Shown: positions 20,701 to 35,700, counted from the stretch's first letter. The stretch: 64,000 nt of DNA from Dactylorhiza incarnata (GCA_033032865.1 JAWHQI010000028.1:4917001-4981000), one strand, 5' to 3'. Numbers and translations are program-made. The notes: generated by a model not told the origin, from the sequence alone.

Positions 20701-23700
20701 CTTCAAATATTTAATGAGTTGACTGAAATATTTAATCAGTTGACTGAAATATTCAATCAGTTGACTCAAATATTTAATCAGTTGGCAGAGAGTCGTTCAT
20801 CCTATATTCTATTTTTGTGCTCGCTCTCATATAGTTTTATATGCATCATTAGTACTAATCATACACTATGTTTTGCATCAAGCCTTATATGACTTATACA
20901 TGTTATACCTAGTCATTGTCTAGGCGTGCATACTTATAATAAGCATATCACTTCATTTAAGATATTTAATTATGGTTCTCATATTTATTTTAAGTCTCCA
21001 CCTAGTTACTCTTGCATCATAAAATTTTTTTTTTGCAATCACCACAACAAATCAAGTGCATTCATTCCTTTAAATTTCTCTTATTTAATTAGCTGATACT
21101 TTCTAGGCTTTCTAACACTTTATTAAGCATTTTTATTTATACATAGTACTTAATTAATTATTGTAAGTAATGCATAAAGACGTGTGCGAGTGCTATCCAA
21201 TGCAAAGAACTTAACATTCATGACCATATTAATCATTAATTATGTTTCCTATAACCTGGCATCTATAATTTCTTCAGTTAAAGCATTCTTAACCATAATC
21301 ATGTCAATCATACACGTCATCAAAATCATATCAACTATTACTATTTCAGTCCGATCATAAATTTCCATAAATATATATAAAAGCATAATTGAATTACCGT
21401 ATTACCATGTATAACTCATTGCGCAATATATCCCAATTTTTAGTAATTACCTCTTTCTTTACCTCTGTAGAAATACACGAAAGTAGAGAGAGAAAATTAC
21501 TATTTTATTAATTCCTCGTAAAATAGCCTAAATAATTACAAGTATTTGTACATATATATAGGAAGGAGTGGAGTCTAAACTTCATTCTGAGATGTGGGAC
21601 TAATTCCTAAGGATGAAATGAGCTCTAAATGGGCTATTGTATAGGCCTTTGTACAGGTTATCTTAACACTTCCCCGCAGGCTGGAGCAAACAAATCGTAG
21701 GAACCAAGCTTGAACAAGAACTGGTGATATAGTGAGCATGGTAAGGCCTTGGTAAGAATATCAACAATTTGCCCAGTAGCAGGAACATGTCTTAAGTCCA
21801 ATTTCTTTAGTTGAACCTTTCCCAAATAAAGTGACAATCGACCTCGATGTGCTTGGTACGTTCATGGAACACGCGATACTTGACAATATAGATAGCAGCT
21901 TGACTATCACAAAACAGAGTGCCCGGAGAGGAGAGTTTGTGATGAAACCATGACTCAAGAGCTTTATAATTGAATTTTTAAAATAAAAGTGATCAAATTA
22001 AAATAAGAAACACGCACTTAAATCGTTGAATAACTAAATTAGGTGATTAATCTAGGCCCAACACGTCGCCTTCAAATATTCAACATTCGTGCGATCGAAC
22101 CTAGGTCATGTGGGGTGAATGGCACATCCATATCACGACTTACTTTATGGGGTGGGGGTTCAGGCTTGAGTGTGGTAAGTAGTAATGTGGGGGAGTCACC
22201 GAGAGACAAACTAGATGATGGAGAAGTCCTCTCGGGAGCCCTTGGAATAAGGCGGTTCTTTTGGGGAAGAAGAACAATCCTGCGTTCATGGTGCTCGTAG
22301 GAATGAGAGTTCCTCGTGCCGTCGTGCATGACTTGTCGGTCGTACTGCCAAGATCGTCCTAATAGGATGTGACAGACATCCATGACGGCAACGTGGCATA
22401 ACGCTCTATCCTGATATGTGCTTCCTATATAAAACTCTACTAGACAGTGGTGGGTAACAAGTATAATCAATTGACTATTAACTCGGATAAGTTGTAGGGT
22501 TGTTCTACCGGGTGCATCTCAAGCCCTAATGTGTCCACCTTACGTTGAGAGACGAAGTTCTCCATACTATCGTCATCAATGATAATGAAACAAAATTGTC
22601 CATGGATGCGTGCAGTAGTGCTGAAAATGTCGTACCTCTTACAGTCATTCTCAGTGGACTCGCTCGAGGTGATCAGGTTATAACGTAAGACACCGACTAA
22701 GTGATCAACATGTTCGCCTTCTACTTCTAATACATTCTCAGACTCGGGCTCAGGATCAGGATTGGAGTCGCTAATGTAAACTCCATACTCAGACTCACGC
22801 CCATCAGTATAATCAATAATAAAGACGAAGTGGTATCGTGGACACTCAGATGATTTGTTCTCCGGATCCATGCACTTAAATCATCGGAATACTCCAGTGT
22901 TGGGCTTAGTCCCAATAATCTCCATACCCCGGGAGGTGTTAGTGGGTGGGGTCGGAGTCCCAACAGTGATGGGAGGGTGAGTGGACTCTAGGGTCCTAGC
23001 AGTGGGGGCAGTGGTGACGCTTGGTGGAGGTCTGTCAGTAGACCTAAGTCCATATGTCCGCTTCTGTAAGGACTCTACTCGACGGGCCCTACTAGAGATT
23101 TCGCCTAAGTCATGATAATCGTGCAGCTCTAGTTGGTCTCGGATAGAATAACGTAACCCATTTAGGTAACGAGATACAGTTATGTCATCGTCCTCACGAA
23201 GGTCGAGTCGAGACTGAAGGACGAGATATTCATCAGTGTATTCGTCCATCGTTGACTTCTCCTGTCGTAGGTTATGAAATCTGCGATATAAGGTTTGAAG
23301 ATAATCACGGGGAACATACCGCTTCCTAAGTAGTGCTTTGAATTCTATCCATGTAGTGATGGGGGGACATCCCTAAGTTAAATCTCGTGCGCTCTAATTG
23401 TCCCCACCAAATTAATGTGGGTCCCTTCAATCTAAGCGTCGCATACTCAACCTGCCTATTTAATGGCAGTTGTTTTCAATTCATGAAACGTTCCATACAA
23501 TCGCACCAGTCTAAACATCCCTCGGGTTTTAATCGTCCTTCAAAATCTCTGACATCTAACTTGACTTTCATATCCCAACGGAGTTGATTATGGGGTTCAG
23601 GTTCGGGGTGTGCAGGCTCTAGACGTCTAGGATTAGGGTTTACTTTGACTGTAGGAGGAGGTGCTCGCTCTAAGTGCATGGTGGCCTCAGTTGTATTACT

Positions 23701-26700
23701 CATGTGTAAGCTGTTCATTACTTGTCCTACATCTCGTATGTTCGTGTTAACATTTGTACGCAACGTTTCAATTGTTTTAGTTAAATTTTTAATTTATGCG
23801 CTCAGATCGGCAACACTATCTTCTAAATGGCCTATACGATTTTCCATTTTGTTTTAAGCAAAATTATTTTATTTTTAATGAAATTACTTAATGATTTTAA
23901 AATTGTTTTAATTTTTATAGAGAGAAAATATTTAGATTTGCGATATTTTAAAAATTGTTTCTTTAATCTTAATTCAAAATAGTTTTTTAATAGGTAAATA
24001 TTTAAAATAGTGGAATCGTTTAATGCAAGAAATGACTTAAAATATTTGAATTTTATTTTAGAACACTAAAAATTAAACGAGCGGGGCGGAGCCTTGGTAG
24101 GCTTGGTTGATGGGACCGACACTGGAGTCGTCGGAATCGTCGGAGGAGGGGAGAGCGCGGGTCGCCGACGCTTGTAGAGGTGGTAGTCAACGTCTAGGGT
24201 TCAGGTGGTGGATCTTAGGGCGGCTTAGATGGGAAGAGGGTCTGGCTATTGCAAATTGACTACGCTTGAAGAAGAGACGAGATGGAAACAGAGTGATTTC
24301 CCTGTTCCCCAAATTTTTCCAAGCTGTCAAAACAAGGCTATTTTTGGTTCTTAAAAAGAAAGTTTTTTTGATTATTTTTTAAACGGGCTTTTAGGAAGGG
24401 ATCACCAAGTATTCTATTACCATAACATAAAATACATACCCGTTATAGAGATTTTTTTATTCTCATGGATAATTTCCTAAAACTAAAGAATAATATTTTA
24501 TTTGTATTTCTTTAATAAATACTTATTTCAAACTTTATTTCATTGCTTGCCCAAACTTTCACTAAACCTAATTTGACGGACCATTTTATTCAAGGTCTTA
24601 TTGGTTAATAAGTCGAACTAAAGAGCGGAAATGAATGCATGAAACAAACCTGGACACAAGGGTGTGATTGGTTTGCGCGAACAGTAAATATGAAATGTGC
24701 GAAGAGTCGAAGACACGCACTACCTGAAATACAAAGTGCGTAAAATAAAATAAAGATGCATCTTGAGTTGCATCAGTTTGACACCTATGTCTCTCAGGAG
24801 GCTTTCCAACCATGTAAGTTCAGAAACGACAAATGTCATTGAACAATACTCAGCTTCTACAGATGTGCGTTCAACCACAATTTGCTTCTGGCTTAGCCAG
24901 GCGACAAAGTGTCCACCAAAGTATGTGCAGTATCCACTTATGGATCGGCGATTATCCAGAGAGCCGATATAGTCAACTTCAGAATGAGCAATGGAAGATA
25001 AGGAGGAGGGATTGTACCCAAGCCCTTGTCTAGGAGCAGTCTTCAGATCAGTGTTGTGGATGTCGGTCGACATGTCTGACATGTCGGCCGATATAAAGGT
25101 TTTGGGGACAAAACGCCATGATATCGATATTTTAAGCAAAAATGTCTTTTTTGAAAATATCGTACGATATATCGATTTAACCCCGATATATCGGGCGATA
25201 TTTTGCGACCGATATATCGTCGAGAGTATTAAAAATAGTTTTTCATTTTTTGAAGAGACCAAACATAAATATTTTTTTTTGTCGTGCTTCATTTCGTGCA
25301 TCTCTCTAAGTCCAGCATCGACGACTTTCTCATCTCGCTCTCATTTGGTGATCTTTATGTCGTTTATTGCAGTCGACATTTCTTTCTTGTTTAATTTATA
25401 AACATACACTATCTGTATATATGTTTATTGTGTAATTTATAAACATACATTATGTATACAATTATACATATTTATAAAAACTATGTATATATATGAATAA
25501 ATTTGTCTTCTTTATTATTAAGGTCGGTTCATTCAACGAAAATAGGTAGGTTCACATCCATCTGTGAACCAAGGGTAGCCCATTGTTTACTAACTTAAGA
25601 CTTCCATCTCCATCGATAATTCCAACCAGAAATGAACTTGACTTCTCGATATATAGATGAATGAGAGGTGATATAAAAATAAATAGTGCTACCGTAACGT
25701 CAAGAGTGGATTCTTCGATCCCGAGGACTTGGTTGTTTTCACTTACTTTCCGTTGGATTGGATCTTACCTTGCCCTTGGGATCTCTTCAAAGAACTCATC
25801 CACGTGGAAAAAGGAAGCATATACTTGTGAAAGAGGGAAGCGGGGTAGGAATCTCTCTCCCCACGGGGCAGTAAGGGCGAATACCACTAATAAAAGTGGG
25901 AGGGAAGGTCTTTCTCATGATTAGCAGCCTATCTGTTTTGGTAAGTTGGTAGGTTAGTGGAATATGCCTTTCGTTGATAATAGAATCCAACAACACTACG
26001 CGCCTCCAATCGTTGGAATTGGTGAATGTGCGGTTACACCTGACGAGACTTTATCTGTTGTTGCCCATATACAACTGCCGGCTGACAACTTGATATCTAT
26101 GAGTAAGCATACTCATTATTTAAATTGCAATGCTGTCTTCACCTTTTTTGGTTGTGTTTTCCAAGAATAGATGATGAACCATGTTATTGGTAGAGGGAAG
26201 CTGAGCGGGAGCGTATATGTTGTTAATGAATCCACTCCTCTTGCATGTCCCGCTATCGCTGCTCAGATCATCGATTTTCATTTCCGTCATGGTCACTCTC
26301 ATGCTTCTACTCTCCAACGTGTATTCTGAGTTAAAGTTTGTCCCTAGTTTCAGTTGTGTCTTGTCATTTTGCTAAACACCGTCATATTAGCTATGCACCT
26401 CGTGATAATAAATGAGTTCTTGCACCTTTTGATGTTATTCATTCTGATGTTTAGGGGTCTTGTCCGGTTTCAACTGTGTTAGGTCATCGTTATTATGTTA
26501 CTTTTATTGATTATTTTTGTTAAAGTGGGAAAATAATAATGCGATGCCTTCAGTAGAGGAGCCCCACCTTATATATAAGAGGGGGAAAAATACAGTATAT
26601 TTAATTTCATTCTAACACTTTCCCTCAAGTTGGGCATGTTATATTTCGCATACCCAACTTGTCAATACAAACACATAAAGCATTCCCCCCGAGACTTTTA

Positions 26701-29700
26701 GTAATAATATCAGCTAATTGTCCCTCTGATGGAACAAAAGGAATAGATATAATCTTCTTTTCGATATTTTCCTTGATGAAGTGTCTGTCTACTTCAATAT
26801 GTTTGGTGTGATCGTTCTGAACGGGGTTGTTGGCAATACTGATTGCAGCTTTGTTGTCATAGTACATACGGATAGGATTAGGCTTACTTAAACCCAGATC
26901 ACACATAATGGAGCGTATCCACAACCCCTCACATATGTCATGTGTCATAGCTCTAAATTCAGCTTCTGCACTAGACCTTGAGACGACATGTTGTTTTTAC
27001 TTCTCCAAGTAACAAGGTTTCCCCCAACAAATGAGCAGTACCCAGATGTAGAATGTCTATCTTCAATGGAGCCTACCCAATCTGCGTCAGTATAAATTTC
27101 AATCTTCAAATCTGTATTGGGAGTGAAGAGGATCCCTCTTCCCGGTGACGTCTTCAAGTACCTCGAGATTCTATGAGCTGCATTTAGATGTCTCGTCTTC
27201 GGGGACTGCATATATTGTCTAATAACCCCCACATCATAGGCTATGTCAAGGCGAGTATGAGACAAATAGATTAACTGCCCGACAAGACGTTGGTAACCAA
27301 TAATGTCTTCAACAGGATCACCATCATTTCTTCCAAGGTTTTGGTTGACCTTCATAGGGGTATCAACAGGTCTACACCCACTCATACCAGATTGTTCCAG
27401 CAAATCGAGGATGTATTGTCTCTGGGAGATGAAAATACCCCTTTTAGATCTAGCTACTTCAATGCCCAAAAAATACTTAAGTTTCTCTAGATCCTTTACT
27501 TCAAACTATTTTGCCAAATTCACCTTTAACGCTTTCACTTCTTTGACATCATCTCCTGTTATGACAATATTGTCAACATAGACAATGAGAGCCGTTAACA
27601 TATTGTCCCTCCGTTTTATAAATAGAGTATGGTCAGCATGACTTTGTCTGTATCCAAGAGAGATCATGGCATTGTGAAACTAACCAAATCAGGCCCTCGG
27701 AGATTGCTTCAGGCCGTAGAGAGTCTTCTTTAACTTGCACACTTTTTCCTCAGAGTTGGAAGGAGAAAAATCTTGGGGGAGAGACATATATATTTGCTCT
27801 TCTAAACTCCCATGAAGGAATGCATTCTTCACGTCCAATTGGGTAAGACCTCAACCCTTGCAGACAACACATGATAACAAAACTCGTATAGAGTTCATTT
27901 TTGCAACAGGGGCAAAAGTGTCTTGATAATCAATCCCAAGGGTTTAAAGTATACTGTATACCCCCTCGCCACCAACCTCGCTTTAAACCGTTCAACCAAG
28001 CCTTCAGAATTCTGCTTCGCAGTAAACACCCACTTACAACCAACGGTCTTCTTTCCGGGTGGAAGGTGTGTTAGATCTCATGTACAATTTTTTTCCAAGG
28101 CAGTCATTTCTTCAATCATTGCCTTTTTCCAATTTTGATGCCCAAGAGCCTCCTGCCATGTGGACGAAATAGAGACAGATGCGAGAGAGGAGACAAATGC
28201 TCTATGTGAAGTAATTAGTGCCACATATGAAACATAATAAGACAGAGGATGTTGGGTGCAAGATCTGATACCTTTACGAAGGGCAATTCGTGGTTCTGAG
28301 GAATCTGTTGACGGGGTTGGCACTGCCGCTGGTAGCGTGGGATGAGCTTGTGTGTTTGGAGCTTTACTCCGTCTGGTGTACACCCATAAATCCAGTACTT
28401 TACGAGGAAGCTCCCCCTGAATGGGTGTCTCATCATGGGGCAGAGTATGAGGAGGAATGGAGTATGGTGGGGGAATTGGTAAGGATAGAGTGGAGGGGCT
28501 CACTTCGTCCGTATGTCTGGACTCCCCCAGAAGTACGACCACATAATAAGGTTCAAATTCACGAAACGTGATATCCGTCGTGACAAAAATCCGCCTTGTC
28601 GGGGGATGATAACATTTATACCCCTTCTGTGTCAGAGAATAGCCAATGAACACACTTAAGAGCATGAGGGTTAAGTTTAGACCAGCCCGAAGAATGTATC
28701 TGAGAGAAGCAAACATAGCCAAAATTCTTTAGGTGGATAGAGGTCGGTGGAACCCCTAAGGTAGTTAGAGGAGTCTGATGAACCAAGATAGGAGATGGCA
28801 GACGGTTCATGAGGTAGGCATCGTCAGAACCGCATCACCGCAATAGAATTTAGGGAGGTGCATAGTGAAAAGTAAGCAGCGAGCAACCTCCAAGAGGTGG
28901 CGGTTTTTCCGTTCAGCAACCCCATTCTGAGACAAGGAGTGAACACATGATGTTTGATGGAGGATGTCATGATCAGCAAGGTAGTGAGCAAATGGAGCAT
29001 TGACATACTCCTGATCATTGTCACTACGATGAATTTTGATAGTAGCAGAGAATTGAGTTGAAATTGTTTTATGAAATTGTTGAAAAATAGAGAACACTTC
29101 ATTTTTACTTTTCATCAAATAATCCCAGGTGGTTCGTGAAAAACAATCAATAAAGGTAATAAACCAGTAACATCCAGAAATAGAAGCAACGGGGCAGAGC
29201 CCCCAAACATCAATATGGACAATATGAAAAGGAGTTGTACTAGGTAAAGAAATATGATTAACAAGAATATGATGATGCTTGGCAACAACACACACATCAC
29301 AAACAAAGTTTTTAAAAACTGTAGAAGAAAAAACATGAAATAAACATTGCATGGTCGCAACAGAGGGATGGCCAAGCCGACTGTGCCAGGTAAGCAAGGT
29401 GGAGGTCTGCGAAGAGTGAAGAGCGTGCGGAGAGGTAGTCCCACAAGAGTAGTATAACACGTACATGTCATTCTGCATGCTATCAGAGGCAATCACCTTC
29501 CCCGTCATCAGATCCTGAAAAACACAATGGGAATGAAAGAAGATAACTGAGCATTGAAGAGAATTGGTCAAATGACTAACTGAAAGAAGATTTTGGGTAA
29601 AATTCGAAAAATGAAGCACAGAGGATAAAGTGAGAGAAGAACAATGGATGAAGTCCTTTCTAGCAATGGAGGAGAAGGAGCCATCAACAATGCTCACTTT

Positions 29701-32700
29701 ATCTCTGCCTGAAAAAGGAGAATAGGAAACAAAACCTGTAGCTGAACCAGTCATGTGATCAGTGGCTCCGGAATCGATAATCCAATGTGTGGAAGTAGTA
29801 GTGGCAGAGTGGGCACCCGGAGTACTTGTGTGGGCAAGGGCAGAGGAGGACGTAGGGGCAGAACTAGGCTCAGTAGTAAGACCATGCATCAAGCGACGAA
29901 GAGCTTGCATCTCTTCAGCAGAGAAGGAAAACGACCGAGGGGGCATCTATCTGGAGTTTCAGTCAGATGAGCAGAGTGATAAGGTCACCCTGAAGTTCTA
30001 CCACGACCGCGACCACCACGCGAAGTCGAATCGCCCCTAGGAGGAGGGAATCCATGTAGACTGAAGCATGTATCCTGAGTATGACGAGGCTTGCCACAAT
30101 ATTCACAAGTGAGGTGATGCTTATTTGTAGGTTTAGGCTTGAAATCACGGGGAACCCAGCCCCCAAAATTGGGCTGATGAGCCACTAAAGCGAATCCTTC
30201 TGAAAGGGCAGTGGTGTGCCAGGACTGTCGCCGGTCAAACTCCCGTTGGACAATGTTTTAAACTTCAGTAAGCGAGGGAATAGGAACACTTCCCAAGATC
30301 TGGATAGTGTCTGATCAAAGTCTCTGCGCAGCCCATGTAGAAACTCAAATACCCGATTACGATTCTCGTGGCCCCTCAGCTAGAGCGCATCCTCGTTGTA
30401 TTTCACAACGAGAGAGTCAAAATGGTCGTACATTTGATATAGCTGGGTAAACTCAAGGTAATATGCAGAAGGATGACGATCGCCCTGCGGAGAAGAAAAA
30501 TCTTGCGGCGAAGTTGGTAAATCTGGGTCACATTGCCTTTGCGGGAATAGGTGGACTCAGTATGCTTCCAAATCTCCGCAGCAGTGTCGAGGAAAAGATA
30601 ATTTCGAGCAATAGATTCCTGCATGGAATTAGTGAGTCATGACATGAGAAGAGAGTTTTCAGACTCCCATTGAGGCCAAGTAGGAGAGGTCGTGGCATGA
30701 GCGATAGTGGTGCCACTAATATAGCCAATGAAACTCCGACTCTTTAAGGCTAGAGTAACGAAGCGGGACCAAGACAAATAATTGGTGTCATCAAGTCGGA
30801 TCGATGTAATCTGAGAGTAGTTGTGATCTTGACCAGCCCGGGTAGATCCAGCGGGGGTCATAGAGATAATGGAATCAACGATGTCTGACATAATAGAAAA
30901 GTTCAACAAAACTCCGCTGAGAGAATGGTGAAGAGTAGAGAAGAACACCCTTTCAAAGAACCGAAGGGAGGAGGATCATTGGAGAGTTAGGAGGCGTCCT
31001 CCTCTTTTACATGGAAACACGAGATCTGAGATTGCGAAGCATCCAACTGTTGGAATCGCGTAAAACATCAGGAGGAGGATAAGAGAGCCAAAGCGAAACT
31101 TTCTTCAAAGTTTGGAGTCAATCGGACCGTCGGAGGGTCGCCGGAGGAACCAACCAGCCAGTGCCGATTGGCCGACGCACCTTTCAGGCGACAATCGATG
31201 CTGGGGCGGAAGCAAGCGAGGGAGGGGGTAGGTTTGCGCTGGAGGGGAGAGGAGAGGGGAGGGGACCGGCGATGGAGGAGAGCAAGTGGTGAGCGACGGA
31301 AATCGAGCGGCGAGCGAGAACGACGTTGTTACGACTCGGGCTCTAATATCATGTTAAAGTGGGAAAATAATAATGCGATACCTTCAATAGAGGAGCTATT
31401 TTTCATTCTAACATTTTTTTCTCATATGACTTGGGTTTATCTAATAAATATAGTTCTGAGTTGTTTTTCATTTTTAAAATTTATGGAATAAAATATTTAC
31501 TCTGTTTTGTTTAGAAATAAAATGCTTTAGTGTCGATAATGGTCAGGAAGTTTTGTCTCAATCTATGTCTAGTTTTATGTGACAAAATTTATTCATCTGA
31601 GTAGCTGTCTCGACACACCACAATAAAATGGTGTTGATGAATGCAAAAAACGTCATCTTCCTGAGTTCACTTGAGCCATATTACATTTTATGAAGTGCCC
31701 AAATACTTCTAAGTGATGTTGTCTTTTCAACCACATATCTTGTCAATTTCCTTCTTACACATATCCTTCAAGGCGAGATACCTCAACATACACTGCTTGC
31801 TACACAAAAAGCACATTCGTTGCCTCTAGGTGTGTTTGGTTGTGTTTGTTATGTCTGTGATGCTTGCCCGTCCCTCTCAAAACTTGATGCATGCTCTCTG
31901 AAGTGTATATTTTTGGGATATCCTTGCAACACTATGGGTTATCGTTACTATTCTCCTGAAAAAAAGATGATATATTATATCTGCCGTTGTTGCTTTTCTA
32001 GAGTCAGTTCCATTCTTTCGTACAAAGTCTGTGTGCACCTCGACTCCATCTTAACTCTCTACTCTGAGTTACTTTAGTCTTCAACTGAGTACACGATAGA
32101 TCACTTTTGTGGTTGTACTTACTCCCATCGTTCGGCTGACTCTGCGATATTGCCTCCACTTCCGCCAAACTCTACTCAAAGTATGGATGCTCCTGTTCCA
32201 TTAGACCTTGTACCACTAGATGCCACCAAGACTGTCTGTGTACCAACTTCATTTCACAATGAGCTCCTTATTGTTGTTCACAAAGGTACTCGTATTTATT
32301 GAGATATGTCGATATATGTTACCTTTTATCAAGGATTATCTGCCTCTACAGTTGCATTAGTATCTACCCTTGATACTCATATTATCTCATGATCAGTTGA
32401 TGAAGCCAAGTCTCATCCGGGTTGGGCCGCGACTATGCAAAGTTGAATATTGGAATTGAATCATACGTGGGAATTGGTTTCTCTGAATTGGTTTCTCTTC
32501 CATCTGGTAAGTGTGTTATTATCTGCAAATGGATCTATTATGTTAAAATCAAGACTGATGGATCATTAGATCGCTTGAAAGCTCATCTAATTGCAAAAGG
32601 TTATGCTCATATATATGGTATTGATTATGAAGAGACATTTGCTCTTGTAGCCAAATGTCTTCGGCTGTACTATTTCTCTCTCTTGCAGCAACTTACCACT

Positions 32701-35700
32701 GACCTGTGTTTCAACTGGATATTAAAAATGTGTCTCTGCATGGGTTTCTTGAAGAATAGGTATATATGAAACAATCTCCAGGATTCGTTGCTGAGGGGCG
32801 CGATCGAAGGTGTCACCTTCTAACCTTCAAAAGCCTTTATATGAACTGAAGCAATCTCCACATGCTTGATTTGGCTACTTTTATCTTGTAGTTAGTTTGG
32901 CCTTCAAATGTGCTAGAAAGACTCTCATGTCTTCCATCAACACAATTCGGCCTGGTCATTTATGTTGACATCATTCTTATTACTGGAAGCAATTCTGCAT
33001 GGATTGTTCGCCTCAAAGCCTTTCTACACCAGAACTTTCTTACGAAAGATCTTGGTCCATTGAGATACTGATATAGAGTCCAAAGATGGAAAAGCATACC
33101 CTAGGCTTGGTGGGTCTACCGTTGCTGCGAACATCACAGTGGAGTGGAGAACCTTGTGCCATGATCATGTGGTGGTCGGTGTTTGTATTGGTGAAGAACA
33201 AGTTATCCTTATGTATTTCTTTTATTATTGTCACACATGTTGTTTCAGCTTGGGCTTATGTTGGTCATTTATTGTTTTGCCATGTTTTCATGAGAGCTTA
33301 TAAATAGCTCTTGTTTTTTTGTGTAAGTCATCTTGGAAGTAAGATCAAAAAAGCCATTGGGCTGGTTTCCCTCTCCTTCCACCGACCCTCTTCTTTCCTG
33401 CTTCTTTCTCCTAGTCGCCGCCTGGATGGGTTCGGCGGACCTCTTTTTCCCTCTTCTTGGCATTGAAGTTGTTGATTACAACTTACAAGAAAAGTATTTG
33501 TTTTTTCTAGAGAAAGTATCTTCTAGATCTTCTCAAAGAGGTGGGCTTGACTCGATGTGATGCCATTGATTCCCCACTTGTGCCCGACAAGAAGAACCTT
33601 TATGTGGAATGTTATGTATTGAGTTGACCAAAGCGGCACCACAGGCTAGTTGGAAAATTGAACTATCTTACCATGACACACCCTAATATCTTATATATGG
33701 TAAATAAGGTTAGTTAGTTCATGACATCACTGACCAATGCCCAGTGGTATGCAATTCTCTGTATTATCAAACATGTGAAGAAAAATCTAGTTCTTGATCT
33801 TGTTCACAGTGATCATGGACATGCAAATATTGAATATTTCTATGGTTCTTAATGGGCAAGATGTTTAGTTACACGAAAATCCACCGTTGGATTCACTGTC
33901 TTTATGGTTGGAAACATGTTCTCATTGCGAAGTAAGAAGCAAACCACCACTGATCAATCTGATTGAAGCTAAGCATCGAGCCATATCTCACATGTTTGCA
34001 GAAATTATGGGCTTGGCAGATCCTTTAAGAGATAGGCTACCTTGTTCAGGGTTTTACACAATTATGTCCTGACAGTCTTACTGCTATTCAGATATCCACT
34101 AATCCAGTTTTTCATGAGCGCGCTAAGCACATTGAGGCTGATTATCACTTTGTTAGAGAATAGTATGAAAACTAAGGAACAACTTATTGATATTCTTACT
34201 ACGGGGTGTCTAGACTAAGAGTGAAATATCTTTGTAACAAGTTGGGTATGAAAACTATACACGATCCAACTTGAGGAGAAGTGTTCAAATATTGTATTTT
34301 ATAATATTGTATAAGGACTCATAATCACTAAGATAAAGAAGACTCCTTACCTCTCATTGTGGTAAAAAGTATCTTTGTTTCTCGAATTAGGTCCTGATAG
34401 CTACCAATAGCCTTATGACAACTATTTCGGTTCAAGTTTGTTTGTCTTTCAATATTGATTTTGTCTACCTCCGTTTTGATACATTTCTATCCTCTTTTTG
34501 GTACATATGCGAATTGCGTAAGTGTTTGTTGCATTTAATTTCATTTTAATGAATGGATAAATTTCTATTTAAGCACTATTTAATACCATTATGAACTTTT
34601 GATGTTCGAGATTGATTATTTTTCTATTATTAAAAAAATTTGAAAACAAAATTATCAATGAAAATTTTGTCCTTGTTATTATATGAAGAGCAAAAGCCAA
34701 TAGAGCAAAGAGATCTCTTGAAAAATTAATTGCACTAAGAGAGGAGAAGAAAGCAGCAGCATTATCTGCTGGGATGGACTGGGAATGTGAAGATTCAGAC
34801 GGCGATGCACCGGTATAATATATCATCATGGTTTCTTTTTCTTGTGTGTTTGGAGCTGAACTATTATGTTTAATGTGATTTAAACTGTAGAATATGATCC
34901 CGGACCCTCCTCTCCCAGGACTGCTTAAGGATGAAGAAAACCATCAACTTTTGCTTGATGTGAGTATTTTCAATGGATCTTGCTCCATAGACACTCTGTA
35001 ATTACTTGTTCTTCCTAGGCAGGTAATATTTTTTTGATTTATGGATCATATTAAAAAAATCACGAATTTGAATGTCTTATTTTTTCGTTTTATCCATATC
35101 ATTCTCCTAATTACCGATTTTTATCAATAATTATAATCTTTTCTATAATATAATATGTTAATAAATATAAGTAAAAAATATATATAAATGCTATGATAAT
35201 TTTTTTGAAATATTAAATATAATTTAAATATATTATATTAAATAAATATTCATTTAATATAATAAATTCAGGGTAAGGTTTGCCTACATTTCACCCTTGT
35301 GGTGGAACCCTTCCTGGACCCTGGCTGCTCCTTTTATATTAAATAAAAAATTAATTGATATATTATACTATAAATTAGTGATCGAAGGTGTCAAGTGGGC
35401 AATGCGCAGCAGCGACAGTACCCGGCTGCTGCTCGATATTTGTTGTAATGTGTAGGCAAAAACAATTTTGGTGGGGGTATAAAGTGGCTGCTGGGTATTG
35501 TCGCCGGCGCATTCTGCTCACGAGGGACCCGTGCACGCCCACTAGTGTTTCAAGAAAGCAGTCAACCCTTTTCGTCTGCGTACTTTATCTGCCACAGTGG
35601 TTTTCTGGGTTCAAGTTACTGCCTTTTTTATTTTTTATTTTATTGTAAAATGGTTATTCTATACAAGTAAACTGTCTTCTCCAGTCTATTTACGTTCAAT

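Larger units (their letters stand above)
26518..31413 (-). mobile_element. Copia E, nested Ty1/copia element
   Basis: Inserted in copia D. LTRs are 26518-26617 (100 bp) and 31352-31413 (62 bp). They share both ends (TGTTAAAGTGGGAAAATAAT and CATTCTAACA), but the right one, which is the element's own 5' LTR, has lost about 38 internal bases including the TATATATAAG promoter region. A primer-binding site TGATATTAGAG adjoins it on the minus strand, and a TTGAGGGAAAG purine tract adjoins the other LTR. The target lies in a T-run, so the duplication is ambiguous. Confidence 0.9.
18649..34688 (+). other. Intron 3 of the TFIIIC gene (16,040 bp)
   Basis: Begins GTCAGT and ends ATGAAG. Both flanking exons join in phase to read [13 protein letters not shown], as in homologues. 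It contains several copia and gypsy copies described separately. Confidence 0.88.

Noticed and set aside
25661..25924. Possible organelle-derived insert
   Set aside because: Composition differs slightly, but I could not match it to any organelle gene from sequence alone.
31168..31491. Arg-rich plus-strand ORF
   Set aside because: It lies across the leader and 5' LTR of copia E and is on the opposite strand to its genes.
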